Positions 35,329-44,028 are shown, numbered from the stretch's first letter. The stretch: 64,000 nt of DNA from Gp1-AA133 sp964641665 (GCA_964641665.1 CAZXKO010000070.1:1-64000); one strand, 5' to 3'. Made by a program: numbers and translations. The notes: generated by a model from the sequence alone, not told the origin.

Positions 35329-36171
35329 CTAAGGCCGGAGTTTGCGCTCGTCCAGGTAGCGCTGCACTGCGTCCTGCCAGGAGGGCAAGACGATGCCATA
35401 CGGGTGCAGGCTGGCGCACGACAGCACCGAGTACGGCGGACGTTTCGCGGGGCGTACAAATCTGTCGCTGGTCGTCGCTCGTATCCGGGTGGTGAGGCCC
35501 GAAGCGCGAATCACCTCAGAAGCAAATTCGAACCACGTGCAATCGCCGCCATTCGTTGCGTGCACAATGCCTGCCGCTTCAGCCCGGCACAGTTGGATGA
35601 TGCTGCGGGCAAGATCCACCGTGTAGGTCGGGCATCCGCGTTGATCGGCGACGACGTCCAGTTGTTCGCGAGATATGGCCAGCCTGAGAATGGTGTCGGG
35701 AAAGCACTTACCCCCGACCCCGAATACCCACGAGGTGCGCAGAATGCAGCACTCGGGGAGTACCTCGCGAATGCTTGTCTCTGCTGCCGCTTTGCTCTCC
35801 CCGTAGACGGTGCCAGGCGCGGGATGATCGTCGATCTCGTAGGGACTCGTCTTGTTACCGTCAAATACGTAATCCGTGCTGAGAAACAGCAGACGGCTTC
35901 GGCTTTTCACTGTCGCTCGCGCCACCCGGACAGCTCCTCTGCAATTCACCTCGAATGCCAGGTCGCGGTTGCTTTCACAACCATCCACGTCGGTGTAGGC
36001 CGCGGCCAGCACCACCCACTCCGGACGATGCTGGGCTATCGCCTGGCTGACTTGCTCTTCGGAGCGGATGTCCACGTCGCGAGATCCGAGCCCGGCAACC
36101 TCGTCTCCCTGCCACTCATCCATGAGAGCTCTTCCCAACAGCCCGGTGGCACCGAAAATCGTGACTCGCAT
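35329..36171 (-). CDS. rfbD: dTDP-4-dehydrorhamnose reductase
   Basis: 280 residues. Short-chain dehydrogenase-type Rossmann fold with GATGLLGRAL near the N-terminus, the segment YTDVDGCESNRDLAFEVN characteristic of RmlD, LFLSTDYVFDG, and the catalytic YGESK motif. It reduces dTDP-4-keto-L-rhamnose to dTDP-L-rhamnose with NAD(P)H, the last step of the pathway. It is the last gene of the minus-strand order rfbB-rfbA-rfbC-rfbD, 15 bases after rfbC. Confidence 0.94.
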   Translation of the reverse strand: MRVTIFGATGLLGRALMDEWQGDEVAGLGSRDVDIRSEEQVSQAIAQHRPEWVVLAAAYTDVDGCESNRDLAFEVNCRGAVRVARATVKSRSRLLFLSTDYVFDGNKTSPYEIDDHPAPGTVYGESKAAAETSIREVLPECCILRTSWVFGVGGKCFPDTILRLAISREQLDVVADQRGCPTYTVDLARSIIQLCRAEAAGIVHATNGGDCTWFEFASEVIRASGLTTRIRATTSDRFVRPAKRPPYSVLSCASLHPYGIVLPSWQDAVQRYLDERKLRP

Positions 36172-36186
36172 GAGTTGAAAACCCGG

Positions 36187-36732
36187 CTAGTCGAACTTCT
36201 CCGCGTCGCGGAAGCAGACTCCGTGCTGGTCCTTTGTGGAAACGATGGGTTCATCCTCGAGTTGCCAGTCAATCTTCAGTTCTGGATCGTTCCACGCCAG
36301 TGTCCGTTCCGCTTCCCGCACATAATAGTCGGTTGCCTTGTACAGAACGTGCGCGTCGGCCGAGACCACACGGAAACCGTGAGCAAACCCTGGGGGAACC
36401 CAGAGCATGCGCTTGTTCTCTCCAGACAAAGACACCGCACTCCATTTTCCGAAATCGGACGAACTCCTGCGCAGATCGACCGCGACGTCGAGAATCTCGC
36501 CGACCACGACGCGAATCAGTTTTCCCTGTGGACGCTGGATCTGGTAGTGGAGTCCCCGCAGCACGTTGCGCGTGGAATAAGAGTGATTGTCCTGCACAAA
36601 ATGTGCGTGAACGCCTAGCTTCGCCGTCTCTCGCTGGTTATAGCTCTCAAGAAAAAATCCGCGCTCGTCGACGAAGACTCTCGGTTCGATCACCTGGACT
36701 CGGTCCAACGAAAAATGGATTCCACTCATCAA
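36187..36732 (-). CDS. rfbC: dTDP-4-dehydrorhamnose 3,5-epimerase
   Basis: 181 residues, the standard length. Cupin-fold RmlC with VIEPRVFVDERGFFLESYNQ, the catalytic-histidine region FVQDNHSYSTRNVLRGLHYQ, and WVPPGFAHGFRVVSADAHVL. It epimerises C3 and C5 of dTDP-4-keto-6-deoxyglucose. It starts 14 bases after the rfbA stop, so it belongs to the same transcript. Confidence 0.95.
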   Translation of the reverse strand: MMSGIHFSLDRVQVIEPRVFVDERGFFLESYNQRETAKLGVHAHFVQDNHSYSTRNVLRGLHYQIQRPQGKLIRVVVGEILDVAVDLRRSSSDFGKWSAVSLSGENKRMLWVPPGFAHGFRVVSADAHVLYKATDYYVREAERTLAWNDPELKIDWQLEDEPIVSTKDQHGVCFRDAEKFD

Positions 36733-36746
36733 AGTTTCCGCGTGAC

Positions 36747-37646
36747 CTAGAAGACCCGTTCTCGCAACAACTGCAGCAGGTACTCTCCGTAGCCGTTTTT
36801 CATGGAACGGCCCGTGCTTTCGAGTTGCTCGGTCGTGATGTAGCCCGAGCGATACGCAATCTCCTCGGGACAGGCAACCATCAGGCCCTGGCGTTTTTCG
36901 ATGGCTTGAATGTAGAGTGCGGCATCCATCAGCGATTCGTGAGTGCCAGTATCGAGCCAGGCCATGCCTCGACCCATGACGACAACTTCCAATTGCCCAC
37001 GTTCCAGGTAGGTCTTGTTGACGTCGGTGATTTCTAGTTCTCCCCGAGCCGACGGTTTCAGCGATTCGGCGATGCGCACTACCTGGTTGTCATAGAAATA
37101 AAGACCGGTCACCGCGTAACGGGATTTGGGCCGCTGGGGTTTCTCATCAAGACTCAAGACCCGGCCCGTGCTGTCGAATTCGACGACTCCGTAGCGCTCC
37201 GGATCGTGGACTGGGTAGGCAAAAATGCTTGCGCCGCTAGTCCGCCGGGCCGCCTCGCGGAGGTCCTTGGCAAAGTCGTGCCCATAGAAAATGTTGTCCC
37301 CAAGCACAAGCGCGCATGGAGCGCCTCCGATGAATTTCCGTCCAAGCAGAAAAGCCTGCGCGATGCCCTCCGGCTTGGGCTGCGCTGCATACTCGAGGCT
37401 GACTCCAAACTGAGAACCATCGCCCAGCAGATGTGCGAACTTCGGCGTGTCCTCTGGAGTGGAAATGATCAAGATATTTCGAATCCCCGCCAGCATCAGC
37501 GTGCAAAGCGGGTAATAAATCATCGGCTTGTTGTAGATGGGAAGCAGGCTCTTACAGGTCGCATGCGTCACTGGGTAGAGACGAGTGCCTGATCCGCCGG
37601 CGAGGACGATCCCTTTGTAGGCTGCGCTGGGAACTATTGTCGGCAT
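36747..37646 (-). CDS. rfbA: Glucose-1-phosphate thymidylyltransferase
   Basis: 299 residues from ATG 37646; the longer upstream extension is not conserved in the family. The nucleotide-binding signature GIVLAGGSGTRLYPVT, LPIYNKPMIYYPLCTLMLAG, LVLGDNIFYG and AWLDTGTHESLMDA are all present. It joins glucose-1-phosphate and dTTP to dTDP-glucose. One unusual detail is HATCKSLLP where most members have AVSKQLLP. It follows rfbB after 55 bases. Confidence 0.94.
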   Translation of the reverse strand: MPTIVPSAAYKGIVLAGGSGTRLYPVTHATCKSLLPIYNKPMIYYPLCTLMLAGIRNILIISTPEDTPKFAHLLGDGSQFGVSLEYAAQPKPEGIAQAFLLGRKFIGGAPCALVLGDNIFYGHDFAKDLREAARRTSGASIFAYPVHDPERYGVVEFDSTGRVLSLDEKPQRPKSRYAVTGLYFYDNQVVRIAESLKPSARGELEITDVNKTYLERGQLEVVVMGRGMAWLDTGTHESLMDAALYIQAIEKRQGLMVACPEEIAYRSGYITTEQLESTGRSMKNGYGEYLLQLLRERVF

Positions 37647-37701
37647 AGTGGGTTGCAATCCCCCGCAATCGCCAAGTGTCCGCGGTTGCGGGCGTGCCGG
37701 G

Positions 37702-38769
37702 CTAACTCGAGTACTGTTTCTCAATCCACTGCCGGTAGGCACCGCTGGTCACATCGTTGACCCATGCTTCGTTTTCAAGATACCAAGCGATGGTTTTCCG
37801 GATACCGCTCTCGAAAGTTTCCCGCGGCCGCCAGTGCAGTTCACGTTCGATCTTGCGCGCGTCAATGGCGTACCGGCGGTCGTGCCCGGGCCGGTCTTTC
37901 ACGAACGTGATCAGGTTGCGGTGTGGCACAACCGGATCCGTCGGGCATAGTTCATCTAACAGAGTGCAAACGGTATGAACGATTTCGAGGTTTTTCTTCT
38001 CGTTCCAGCCGCCGATGTTGTACGTTTCTCCGGGCTTGCCCTTCGCAAGGACAGTGCGAATGGCATCGCAATGGTCCGTGACGTACAACCAATCACGCAC
38101 GTTTTGCCCATCGCCATAGACCGGCAGCGGCTTCCCTATGCGTGCATTGAGGATCATCAGCGGGATCAGCTTCTCCGGGAACTGAAAAGGCCCGTAGTTG
38201 TTGGAGCAATTAGTCGTGAGCACAGGGAGATGATAGGTGTGGTGGTAAGCACGCACCAAGTGATCGGACGCCGCTTTAGACGCCGAATAAGGACTGTTCG
38301 GAGCGTATGCGGTGGTCTCCTGAAACGGTGGGTCCCCGGGACCGAGGGATCCATACACTTCGTCCGTCGAAACGTGCAGAAAACGAAACCGGACACGATC
38401 CGCTTCGCTTAACTCGGACCAGTATGCCCGCGCCGCTTCGAGCAACGTGAAAGTTCCAAGCACGTTCGTCCGGATGAAGTCATCCGGACCAAGAATCGAG
38501 CGATCGACATGGCTTTCGGCCGCAAAATGAACAATGGCCTGCGGCCGGTGGTCATGGAGGAGTTTCCCTACGAGTTCCCGGTCTCCAATGTCCCCGTGCA
38601 CAAAGCAATAACGTGGATGGGAGGCGATCCGGTCCAGATTGCGCAGGTTGCCGGCGTAGGTCAGCTTGTCGAGATTGACGACCGGAGCGCTTTCCCGCTC
38701 GATCCAGTGCAGGATGAAATTCGATCCTATAAAGCCTGCGCCACCAGTCACCAGGATTGCATGTTCCAC
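37702..38769 (-). CDS. rfbB: dTDP-glucose 4,6-dehydratase
   Basis: 355 residues from GTG 38769, supported by GAGGAAGG upstream and by the conserved N-terminus AILVTGGAGFIGSNFILHW. Other signatures are AESHVDRSILGPDDFIRTN, the catalytic STDEVYGSLG and YSASKAASDHLVRAYHHTY, and NCSNNYGPFQFPEKLIPLM. The enzyme makes dTDP-4-keto-6-deoxyglucose with bound NAD. It is the first gene of the rhamnose operon; the sugar is used for surface polysaccharide or glycoprotein. Confidence 0.95.
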   Translation of the reverse strand: MEHAILVTGGAGFIGSNFILHWIERESAPVVNLDKLTYAGNLRNLDRIASHPRYCFVHGDIGDRELVGKLLHDHRPQAIVHFAAESHVDRSILGPDDFIRTNVLGTFTLLEAARAYWSELSEADRVRFRFLHVSTDEVYGSLGPGDPPFQETTAYAPNSPYSASKAASDHLVRAYHHTYHLPVLTTNCSNNYGPFQFPEKLIPLMILNARIGKPLPVYGDGQNVRDWLYVTDHCDAIRTVLAKGKPGETYNIGGWNEKKNLEIVHTVCTLLDELCPTDPVVPHRNLITFVKDRPGHDRRYAIDARKIERELHWRPRETFESGIRKTIAWYLENEAWVNDVTSGAYRQWIEKQYSS

Positions 38770-38969
38770 GTCGGTCGGGACCTTCCTCACTACTAGCTCG
38801 CTAGCCTGACACAGGCCGCCCAATGTCGGCGGATCCTGCAGCCGAGTGCGAATTCACGATTGTAAATGGAAAAGGCGGAATCCCGAATCCCGCCGCATGT
38901 CCCGCGCTGAGCCTCCGATGGCCGGATCCCGCAAGCTCCCATTCAGATGCTCCGAGGGAGTCTCGCAAG

Positions 38970-39245
38970 TTACGCGATAAGGTCGCGCCTGGAGGGATCG
39001 GCCTCTTGCAAATCGGCCGAATGGGACGGCGGTTTTGGGACCGCACCCTTCCAACCCATCATTTCCAGGTACACTTCCTCAATCTCGCCGGCAACTTTGG
39101 TCCATAGATACTGGTCTTCAATCCCGCGTTTTGCGCTGCGCCCCGCATCTTCTCGAATTCCCCGGTCTGCGATGAGGAAGCGCAGCATACGTTCCAGGTC
39201 AGCTACGGCTCCTCGCTTGAACGTGAATCCCGCTCCGTCGACCAG
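38970..39245 (-). pseudogene. Glycosyltransferase (GT4-like), C-terminal fragment
   Basis: About 75 residues in the minus frame match the end of GT4-type glycosyltransferases: GFTFKRGAVADLERMLRFLI, RESAG-like REDAGRSAKRGIEDQY, and KVAGEIEEVYLEMM. The remainder of the enzyme is missing; the sequence becomes unrelated at about 39245, where a LuxR-type fragment begins on the other strand. It is probably a deletion scar upstream of the rhamnose operon. Confidence 0.6.
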
Positions 39246-39471
39246 CACACTCCTGACCCCGCGCGAGGAACAGGTCGTCGCGCTGGTCGCCGAAGGTCTG
39301 TCGAGCCGAGATATCGCTGGCGAACTGGCGCTCAGCGAACACACCGTAAAGAAATATCTTTTCCGGATTTTCGACAAGCTGGTCATCTCCACTCGGGTCG
39401 AATTGGTTCTCTACGCCGTCAACCACGGCGACCACCGTACCGCCGAGTGGCTCCCCGCAGCGCCCGCGTAG
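39238..39471 (+). pseudogene. LuxR-family helix-turn-helix, C-terminal fragment
   Basis: The LuxR DNA-binding domain is complete (LTPREEQVVALVAEGLSSRD, then IAGELALSEHTVKKYLFRIF and DKLVISTRVELVLYA), but the receiver or sensor half is absent; upstream sequence in this frame is the antisense of a glycosyltransferase fragment. A frame start exists upstream at 38947, so a hybrid protein could be made, but that N-terminal part has no natural composition. Confidence 0.6.
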
Positions 39472-39475
39472 CAGG

Positions 39476-39937
39476 GTGCGAGCCCGGCCAGCACTACCCA
39501 ACCCCGCCCCAGTCTGTCTACAATGGGGGCGCCGCCACCCGGCCACCATCCGATTGCCGGAAAATTCGCCCAACTCGTCTCGACGCTGGACCGTAATCGC
39601 CTCCGGCCTCCTATTGCTTGCCATCGCTCTGGTTGTGATCTACGCCGGCAGGACTGCCTTTCACAGCCCCGTGGCCGTGATGGTCTTGGCGGCAATCGGG
39701 TTAGTCGCGGTCCTGCTCCAACTTCGCTTGCGCCCTGACTCTCCCGATAACGTGCGTGCTCCCCGCTGGCTGAACGTAGTCGGAATCGTCTGTGCCCTTT
39801 GCGCTCTTTTTGACGACCGCCTGCGGCTCAGCGCCAGCCTCTCCCAGGTGATGGCCCTCAGCGCGGTGGGCTGCTTCGCCATCAGCAGCGTCGTCGTCCT
39901 CGATGCGATTCGAAGAAGCCGCGTCGCCTCGAAATAA
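39476..39937 (+). CDS. Hypothetical membrane protein
   Basis: Up to 153 residues, starting at GTG 39476 at the earliest; the first 35 residues look unnatural and the true start is probably later. Four hydrophobic stretches follow (VIASGLLLLAIALVVIYAG, VAVMVLAAIGLVAVLLQLRL, NVVGIVCALCALF, MALSAVGCFAISSVVVLDAI). No family was recognised. It begins just after the LuxR fragment and could be its former operon partner. Confidence 0.45.
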   Translation: MRARPALPNPAPVCLQWGRRHPATIRLPENSPNSSRRWTVIASGLLLLAIALVVIYAGRTAFHSPVAVMVLAAIGLVAVLLQLRLRPDSPDNVRAPRWLNVVGIVCALCALFDDRLRLSASLSQVMALSAVGCFAISSVVVLDAIRRSRVASK

Positions 39938-40022
39938 CCTGCTGCCGCTGTGGCCCCTGTAACTTCCGCCCCTCCCGCGCATCCAATCAAAGGACTCGTC
40001 CGCGATCAGAAAGGTCCCTTAT

Positions 40023-40442
40023 ATGTCGGAAAAGACCGTAGAGAAAGTCACCACGACAGATCAGGAATGGCGCGAGCGACTGACGCGTGAGCAGTACCAC
40101 GTTACCCGCGAAGCTGGCACAGAGCGGGCCTTCACGGGCAAGTATTGGAAGACGAAAGACCCCGGCACCTACCACTGTGTAGGTTGCGGCACGCCGTTGT
40201 TTACATCGGAAACCAAGTATGACTCCGGCAGTGGCTGGCCCAGCTTCTGGGCGCCCATCGACCCTGCCAACGTGGAAGAGCACGTCGACCGTAGCCACGG
40301 CATGACCCGCGTGGAGGCCCGCTGTGCCCACTGCGGTGCACATCTCGGGCATGTGTTTGAGGATGGTCCGGCTCCTACCGGACTGCGCTATTGCATGAAC
40401 TCAGCCTCGCTCGACCTGAAGCCCGCCCCGGAAAAGAAGTAA
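40023..40442 (+). CDS. msrB: Peptide-methionine (R)-S-oxide reductase
   Basis: 139 residues. The family motifs are complete: two zinc-binding CxxC pairs (YHCVGCGTPLF and EARCAHCGAHLGHVFEDG), SGSGWPSFWAPID and the catalytic cysteine in GLRYCMNSASL. MsrB reduces the R form of methionine sulfoxide, using thioredoxin. There is no signal peptide, so it is cytoplasmic. An intrinsic terminator follows directly. Confidence 0.97.
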   Translation: MSEKTVEKVTTTDQEWRERLTREQYHVTREAGTERAFTGKYWKTKDPGTYHCVGCGTPLFTSETKYDSGSGWPSFWAPIDPANVEEHVDRSHGMTRVEARCAHCGAHLGHVFEDGPAPTGLRYCMNSASLDLKPAPEKK

Positions 40443-40454
40443 GCAAAGCAAAAG

Positions 40455-40475
40455 GGCACGAGTGCCTCGTGCCCT
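40455..40475. terminator. Bidirectional intrinsic terminator between msrB and bactofilin
   Basis: GGGCACGAG (40455-40463) and CTCGTGCCC (40467-40475) form a perfect nine-base-pair stem with a TGC loop. It is followed by TTCTTCCTTT on the plus strand and TTTTGCTTTGC on the minus strand, and lies between two convergent genes. Confidence 0.85.
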
Positions 40476-40507
40476 TCTTCCTTTCGCCGTCGATCTTCTT
40501 GCGAACC

Positions 40508-41014
40508 TTACATCCCCGCTGCGGCTGCTGCGGCCTTTGGCGCTTCGGTTACCACTGGCTTCGGTGCCTCGGTCGGCTTGGCCTGCTGGGGTTGAGGCTT
40601 CTTCTGCTCTGCGGCCTGTACCTGCACGCTGCCCCGCAGGTTCGCGCCGTCTTCCACGCTGATGCGCTGCGTAACCACGTCGCCGGTCACTGAGCCTTCG
40701 CTCCGGATGTCCAGCCGGTCGCTGCAAATCACGTTGCCGTTCACCTTGCCCATGATGACGACTTCACGGGCGTTCACGTCCGCCATGACCACCCCGTTGC
40801 GGCCGATGGTGACCCGGTGCTCCGGAATGTTGATGGTGCCCTCAATGCGGCCGTCGATGTAGAGCGACTCGCCGCCGCTGACTTCGCCTTTGATGACCAG
40901 TGACCGGCCGATGCTCGCCTGTTCGATGGGGGCGCTCGAGCTCTTCACCGGGGTGTAGGTGTTGGGGTTCGACGCGTACTGCGTCGCATTCTTGTTTTCT
41001 GGTGGTTGCAACAT
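40508..41014 (-). CDS. Bactofilin family polymer-forming protein
   Basis: 168 residues from ATG 41014. After a disordered N-terminus, the DUF583/bactofilin beta-helix spans about 35-125: IGRSLVIKGEVSGGESLYID, GRIEGTINIPEHRVTIGRNG, VVIMGKVNGNVICSDRLDIR and GDVVTQRISVEDGANLRGSV. The tail is alanine/proline/lysine-rich. Bactofilins polymerise without nucleotide into membrane-associated filaments that act in cell shape or localisation of envelope enzymes. No cell-wall gene is adjacent. The upstream frame extension is not conserved. Confidence 0.92.
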   Translation of the reverse strand: MLQPPENKNATQYASNPNTYTPVKSSSAPIEQASIGRSLVIKGEVSGGESLYIDGRIEGTINIPEHRVTIGRNGVVMADVNAREVVIMGKVNGNVICSDRLDIRSEGSVTGDVVTQRISVEDGANLRGSVQVQAAEQKKPQPQQAKPTEAPKPVVTEAPKAAAAAAGM

Positions 41015-41222
41015 GGGTCCCGACCTTCCTGAATCCCGCCGGCGCCCTCGAGGCAGCGCCCGTCCCAGCGGCGGGTCTTTGATTATGGCCACCTATGCGG
41101 CCATGCTGACTATCGCACGGGAGCAAGTCGTGGGGCAGGTTACGGAAGAGCCTGTACGCTCGCAGCCGGGAGAGGTAACTCCCCGGAAAGCCCCGTCCGG
41201 AGCGGGTTTCTCCCCCCTGCCA

Positions 41223-41597
41223 CTATTCGTCGGCCTCTACGTTCACCACGTGAATCGTCTTGCTTTTCGGGTCCAAAGTGCCGCTGACCTTGACCCTCCG
41301 GCCCGCAAACCGCCGTACGGCATCCTGATCATCCAAGTGGTAGATATCCTTCTTGACCGAAAGCACAAACGTGCCGCCCAGGTACGTGGTGCAGTACCGA
41401 GCGCACGACGCGGAATCTCCGCCCATCGACTTCGACTTCAGCATTTCCTGGTGTGAGTGCGTCAGCGAATGAACATTCAGGGCGCACTGGCTGTCGGCGA
41501 CTTCGCCGCGATAGCTCTTGACTTCGTCATCAGTCGCAAGCGAGAGCCCGGCGATGCACAACACCAGCCCGGCCGCTCCAACCACAATTCCTTTCAT
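41223..41597 (-). CDS. Small secreted protein, DUF5818-like
   Basis: 124 residues from ATG 41597, which has AAGGAG at ideal spacing. A signal peptide (GIVVGAAGLVLCIAGLSLA) precedes YRGEVADSQCALNVHSLTHS, SCARYCTTYLGGTFVLSVKK, HLDDQDAVRRFAGRRVKVSG and a final TIHVVNVEADE. The layout with Cys residues before a small OB-like beta-barrel is common in Acidobacteriota secreted proteins. The three cysteines may form a disulfide or bind metal. It is the last gene of the barrel-cytochrome-CuA operon, 11 bases after the cupredoxin. Confidence 0.7.
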   Translation of the reverse strand: MKGIVVGAAGLVLCIAGLSLATDDEVKSYRGEVADSQCALNVHSLTHSHQEMLKSKSMGGDSASCARYCTTYLGGTFVLSVKKDIYHLDDQDAVRRFAGRRVKVSGTLDPKSKTIHVVNVEADE

Positions 41598-41608
41598 TCC
41601 GACTCCTT

Positions 41609-42058
41609 TTATGGCGCTACCACGAACTTCATATTCATGCCCTCGTGGTCCTCGCTGCAGACCACCGTACACACCACCACGTACTCGCCCGGTTCCGTCG
41701 GAGCGGTGAGCGAAAACTCCTGCGCCCCCGGCCTCAATAGCAAGTCCCAGCCAGCCACCTTTGACCTGTCGCTGGCCCGCAACAGCGAAAACCCGTGGAT
41801 CGACCCATCCCGGTTCCACGATTTCGCCCGCTTCGCCGTGACCCTTAGAAGGATTGCCTCGCCCGCCTTCACCTCGATCGAAGGCGTGCGTTGGCCGCCG
41901 ATCTTGTAGCGGCTGTCCTTGTCGGCCAGCACCTCGATTACCCGGACTTGGGCCGACGCCCGCAGCGGTGCAAGAAGGCCAACGAGCAGCAGGGCCGCCC
42001 GCACACTTAACCGTGCAGTTGTCCGCTTCTCGTTTCCTCGCTGCGATGGCACTATCAT
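41609..42058 (-). CDS. Periplasmic cupredoxin with a CuA-type site
   Basis: 149 residues from ATG 42058, overlapping the stop of the cytochrome gene by ATGA. After a signal peptide (ARLSVRAALLLVGLLAPLRA) comes a cupredoxin fold. All ligands of a binuclear CuA centre are visible: histidine in SIHGFSLL and the C-x3-C-x3-H-x2-M set in CTVVCSEDHEGM. CuA centres are electron entry sites in cytochrome oxidase subunit II and N2O reductase, but no such partner domain is present here. With the coupled cytochrome c it suggests a periplasmic electron transfer module. Confidence 0.82.
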   Translation of the reverse strand: MIVPSQRGNEKRTTARLSVRAALLLVGLLAPLRASAQVRVIEVLADKDSRYKIGGQRTPSIEVKAGEAILLRVTAKRAKSWNRDGSIHGFSLLRASDRSKVAGWDLLLRPGAQEFSLTAPTEPGEYVVVCTVVCSEDHEGMNMKFVVAP

Positions 42059-42366
42059 TGCGACAGGTAACGCACGATCAGGCGCATGTCTTCGTCCGTG
42101 ACCAGCGCCCGTACCCGCATATGACGCTCGATCGTCAGCATCATCCGCGGATTGAATTTGTGCGGAGACTGATGGCACCGCCCGCAGTTCGCCCGAAACC
42201 GTTTCTCACCCTCGAGGCGCAAGTCATCGTCCCTCTTGAACACCTGCACCGACGATCCCGACTTGGCCGGCGGTTCGACGCCACTACCCTCAGGTTGGCG
42301 TGCCGCCGCCCGGGCAAACAGGAATCCCAGCATCAGCAGGCCCACGAAAGCCGCCTTCCCCTTCAT
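42055..42366 (-). CDS. Small periplasmic c-type cytochrome
   Basis: 103 residues from ATG 42366, preceded by GGGGAGG and overlapping the barrel stop by ATGA. A signal peptide (AAFVGLLMLGFLFARAAA) is followed by a single haem-binding motif CGRCH and a likely distal methionine in the segment NPRMMLTIERHMRVRALVTD. It is a monohaem cytochrome c of short class I-like type. The stop overlaps the start of the CuA gene, so all three genes are translationally coupled. Confidence 0.85.
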   Translation of the reverse strand: MKGKAAFVGLLMLGFLFARAAARQPEGSGVEPPAKSGSSVQVFKRDDDLRLEGEKRFRANCGRCHQSPHKFNPRMMLTIERHMRVRALVTDEDMRLIVRYLSQ

Positions 42367-43448
42367 TGCGTCCTCCCCAGCGGAAGCGCGAAGCGATACG
42401 CAATTCCGACCGTCCACAAATCAACGTCCCCGGAACTGCTGAAGCGGCGCCCGTAGCTGCCCGTAGCTTTTAACCCGTCGCTGATGTAGTAGTTCAGGCC
42501 CAGGTCCAACTGCCGGGCATTCACGGTAGGTAGCCCGTACCCGGCGGCATCGGAGGCCGTCAACTCACCCACGAGGTACTGCTGCCCGCGTCCGACCACT
42601 TCTGTGTGGCGCAACACGCGCTGCCACCGTTGAACCTGGCTCAGTCGGTATGCCGCTTCGATCCAGTACCCGCTGCCCTGGCTGCCCGACCACGCATACT
42701 CCGACCGCAAATTCAGCGGAACTCGATTCGGTTGCCACCCGAAATGAAATCCCACCGACCGGGAACGTTCCTCCTGCAGCAATTGTTGAAACGACGCACC
42801 GATCTCAACTCGCGGTCCCGGCAGAAACAGACCAACGCGCGCCCCCGTCAACCGGTCCGAGTCCAGCTTGTTGATCGTGCTCAAAGTGGAGAAGTACACA
42901 GCGTAGTTCACATTGACCTTGTTGCTCGCGGGAATCCCGCCCCGCAGCATCACGCCGTCACTCGATCCTGTCCCGATGGGAAAAATCAGAGGGGTTGGCT
43001 GCAGATCGCGAATCCAGATCGGATACATCCGCTCGTTGTACATCCCGAACGGTGTCAAAAACCGGCCCACAGTCACGGTGACGTGCGCGTTCGCGATGAA
43101 GTCCACCTGGGCGTAATCGACTTCCTTGGTCACGGTCCCGCCAAAAGACCCGCCGCCGACCGGCCGTTGAAAGTCTCCCTCAAACTCGCCCCGCGATTCG
43201 ATCAGCCACCGTTCGCCGAGCGGCACCAGTAGGACCGGTGTAGCCACCGGCTCAAGCTGCGTCTGGCCATTCCATCCGTTGGTGAAGAACCCGAGGCTTC
43301 CAGTTAAGATCGGAACCGGCCGCTCGGTCTCAGCCGATTGCGCGGCGAGCGAAGCCGGAATCGCGAGGGACAGTGCCGCCACAGCGCCAATCAGCAATGC
43401 GCGAAAGGCGGCTCGCAGAAAAACGATCTTCGGCAGATTACACACCAC
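42363..43448 (-). CDS. Outer-membrane beta-barrel protein (porin-like)
   Basis: 361 residues with signal peptide (ALLIGAVAALSLAIPASLAA). The rest is a succession of amphipathic strands with aromatic ends (LIESRGEFEGDF, VDYAQVDFIANAHVTVTVGR, GYWIEAAYRLS, LDLGLNYYISDGLKATGSYG) and a final strand VGIAYRFALPLGRTQ, consistent with a 14-18 strand barrel. It begins an operon with a cytochrome c and a CuA protein, which suggests that the barrel serves the electron-transfer pair or transports their substrate; the substrate is unknown. Confidence 0.72.
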   Translation of the reverse strand: MVCNLPKIVFLRAAFRALLIGAVAALSLAIPASLAAQSAETERPVPILTGSLGFFTNGWNGQTQLEPVATPVLLVPLGERWLIESRGEFEGDFQRPVGGGSFGGTVTKEVDYAQVDFIANAHVTVTVGRFLTPFGMYNERMYPIWIRDLQPTPLIFPIGTGSSDGVMLRGGIPASNKVNVNYAVYFSTLSTINKLDSDRLTGARVGLFLPGPRVEIGASFQQLLQEERSRSVGFHFGWQPNRVPLNLRSEYAWSGSQGSGYWIEAAYRLSQVQRWQRVLRHTEVVGRGQQYLVGELTASDAAGYGLPTVNARQLDLGLNYYISDGLKATGSYGRRFSSSGDVDLWTVGIAYRFALPLGRTQ

Positions 43449-43605
43449 GACATCCCCACATCGAAGTCCTCCTCATTGTCTTGGGTTTGCGGTCAGGTAA
43501 GTAAGATGACCGAGGTAATGTTTCGTTCATGTAAGTGGGGATTTTACAAGCGGCTTCGAGCGGCTCTTCTCTGACTGCGGGAAAACCGATGCGGATGTTC
43601 AATAG

Positions 43606-44028
43606 CTAGTGTTGATCTGCGGCCGTTGACGGCTTCAAAAGAAGGGCAAGTGCCGCGAGCAAAGCAACTGCCAGCCCAATCGTTGCGATGTGCACGACTG
43701 CTGCAGTCCAATGAGGCCGCAGCATCCTAAAAGGCGACACGAGAATACCCGCGAACCACCCGACCATGAAGACTCGCTCGGCGCCAGCGGTGCCACGAAT
43801 GAGCCAGAATGCGAACCAGCACAAGTACACATAGAAGAAGAGGCTCAGGTACCCACGGCCAACCGTGCAGAAGGGGAGAAGTAAATAGCCATCCACCCTT
43901 TGTTTCACTTGCGTGCAGTAGGTTACGAATTGCCAGGGCAAAATACGAACACAGTCAGGCAAAGCGCCACAGTGGTTCTCAGTCGCGTTGTGAGAAATCG
44001 CGGATACGATTCTGCCATACTCGCCCAC
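43606..44028 (-). CDS. Hypothetical membrane protein
   Basis: 140 residues. Three to four hydrophobic segments in the second half (YLSLFFYVYLCWFAFWLIRG, VFMVGWFAGILVSPF, WTAAVVHIATIGLAVALLAA). The first 40 residues contain three cysteines and may be partly outside the real gene. No family recognised, and no ribosome-binding site stands out. Flanking genes are not obviously related. Confidence 0.45.
   Translation of the reverse strand: MGEYGRIVSAISHNATENHCGALPDCVRILPWQFVTYCTQVKQRVDGYLLLPFCTVGRGYLSLFFYVYLCWFAFWLIRGTAGAERVFMVGWFAGILVSPFRMLRPHWTAAVVHIATIGLAVALLAALALLLKPSTAADQH

Noticed and set aside
35293..36618. Long plus-strand frame across rfbD and rfbC
   Set aside because: Antisense of two unmistakable rhamnose pathway genes; no motif of its own.
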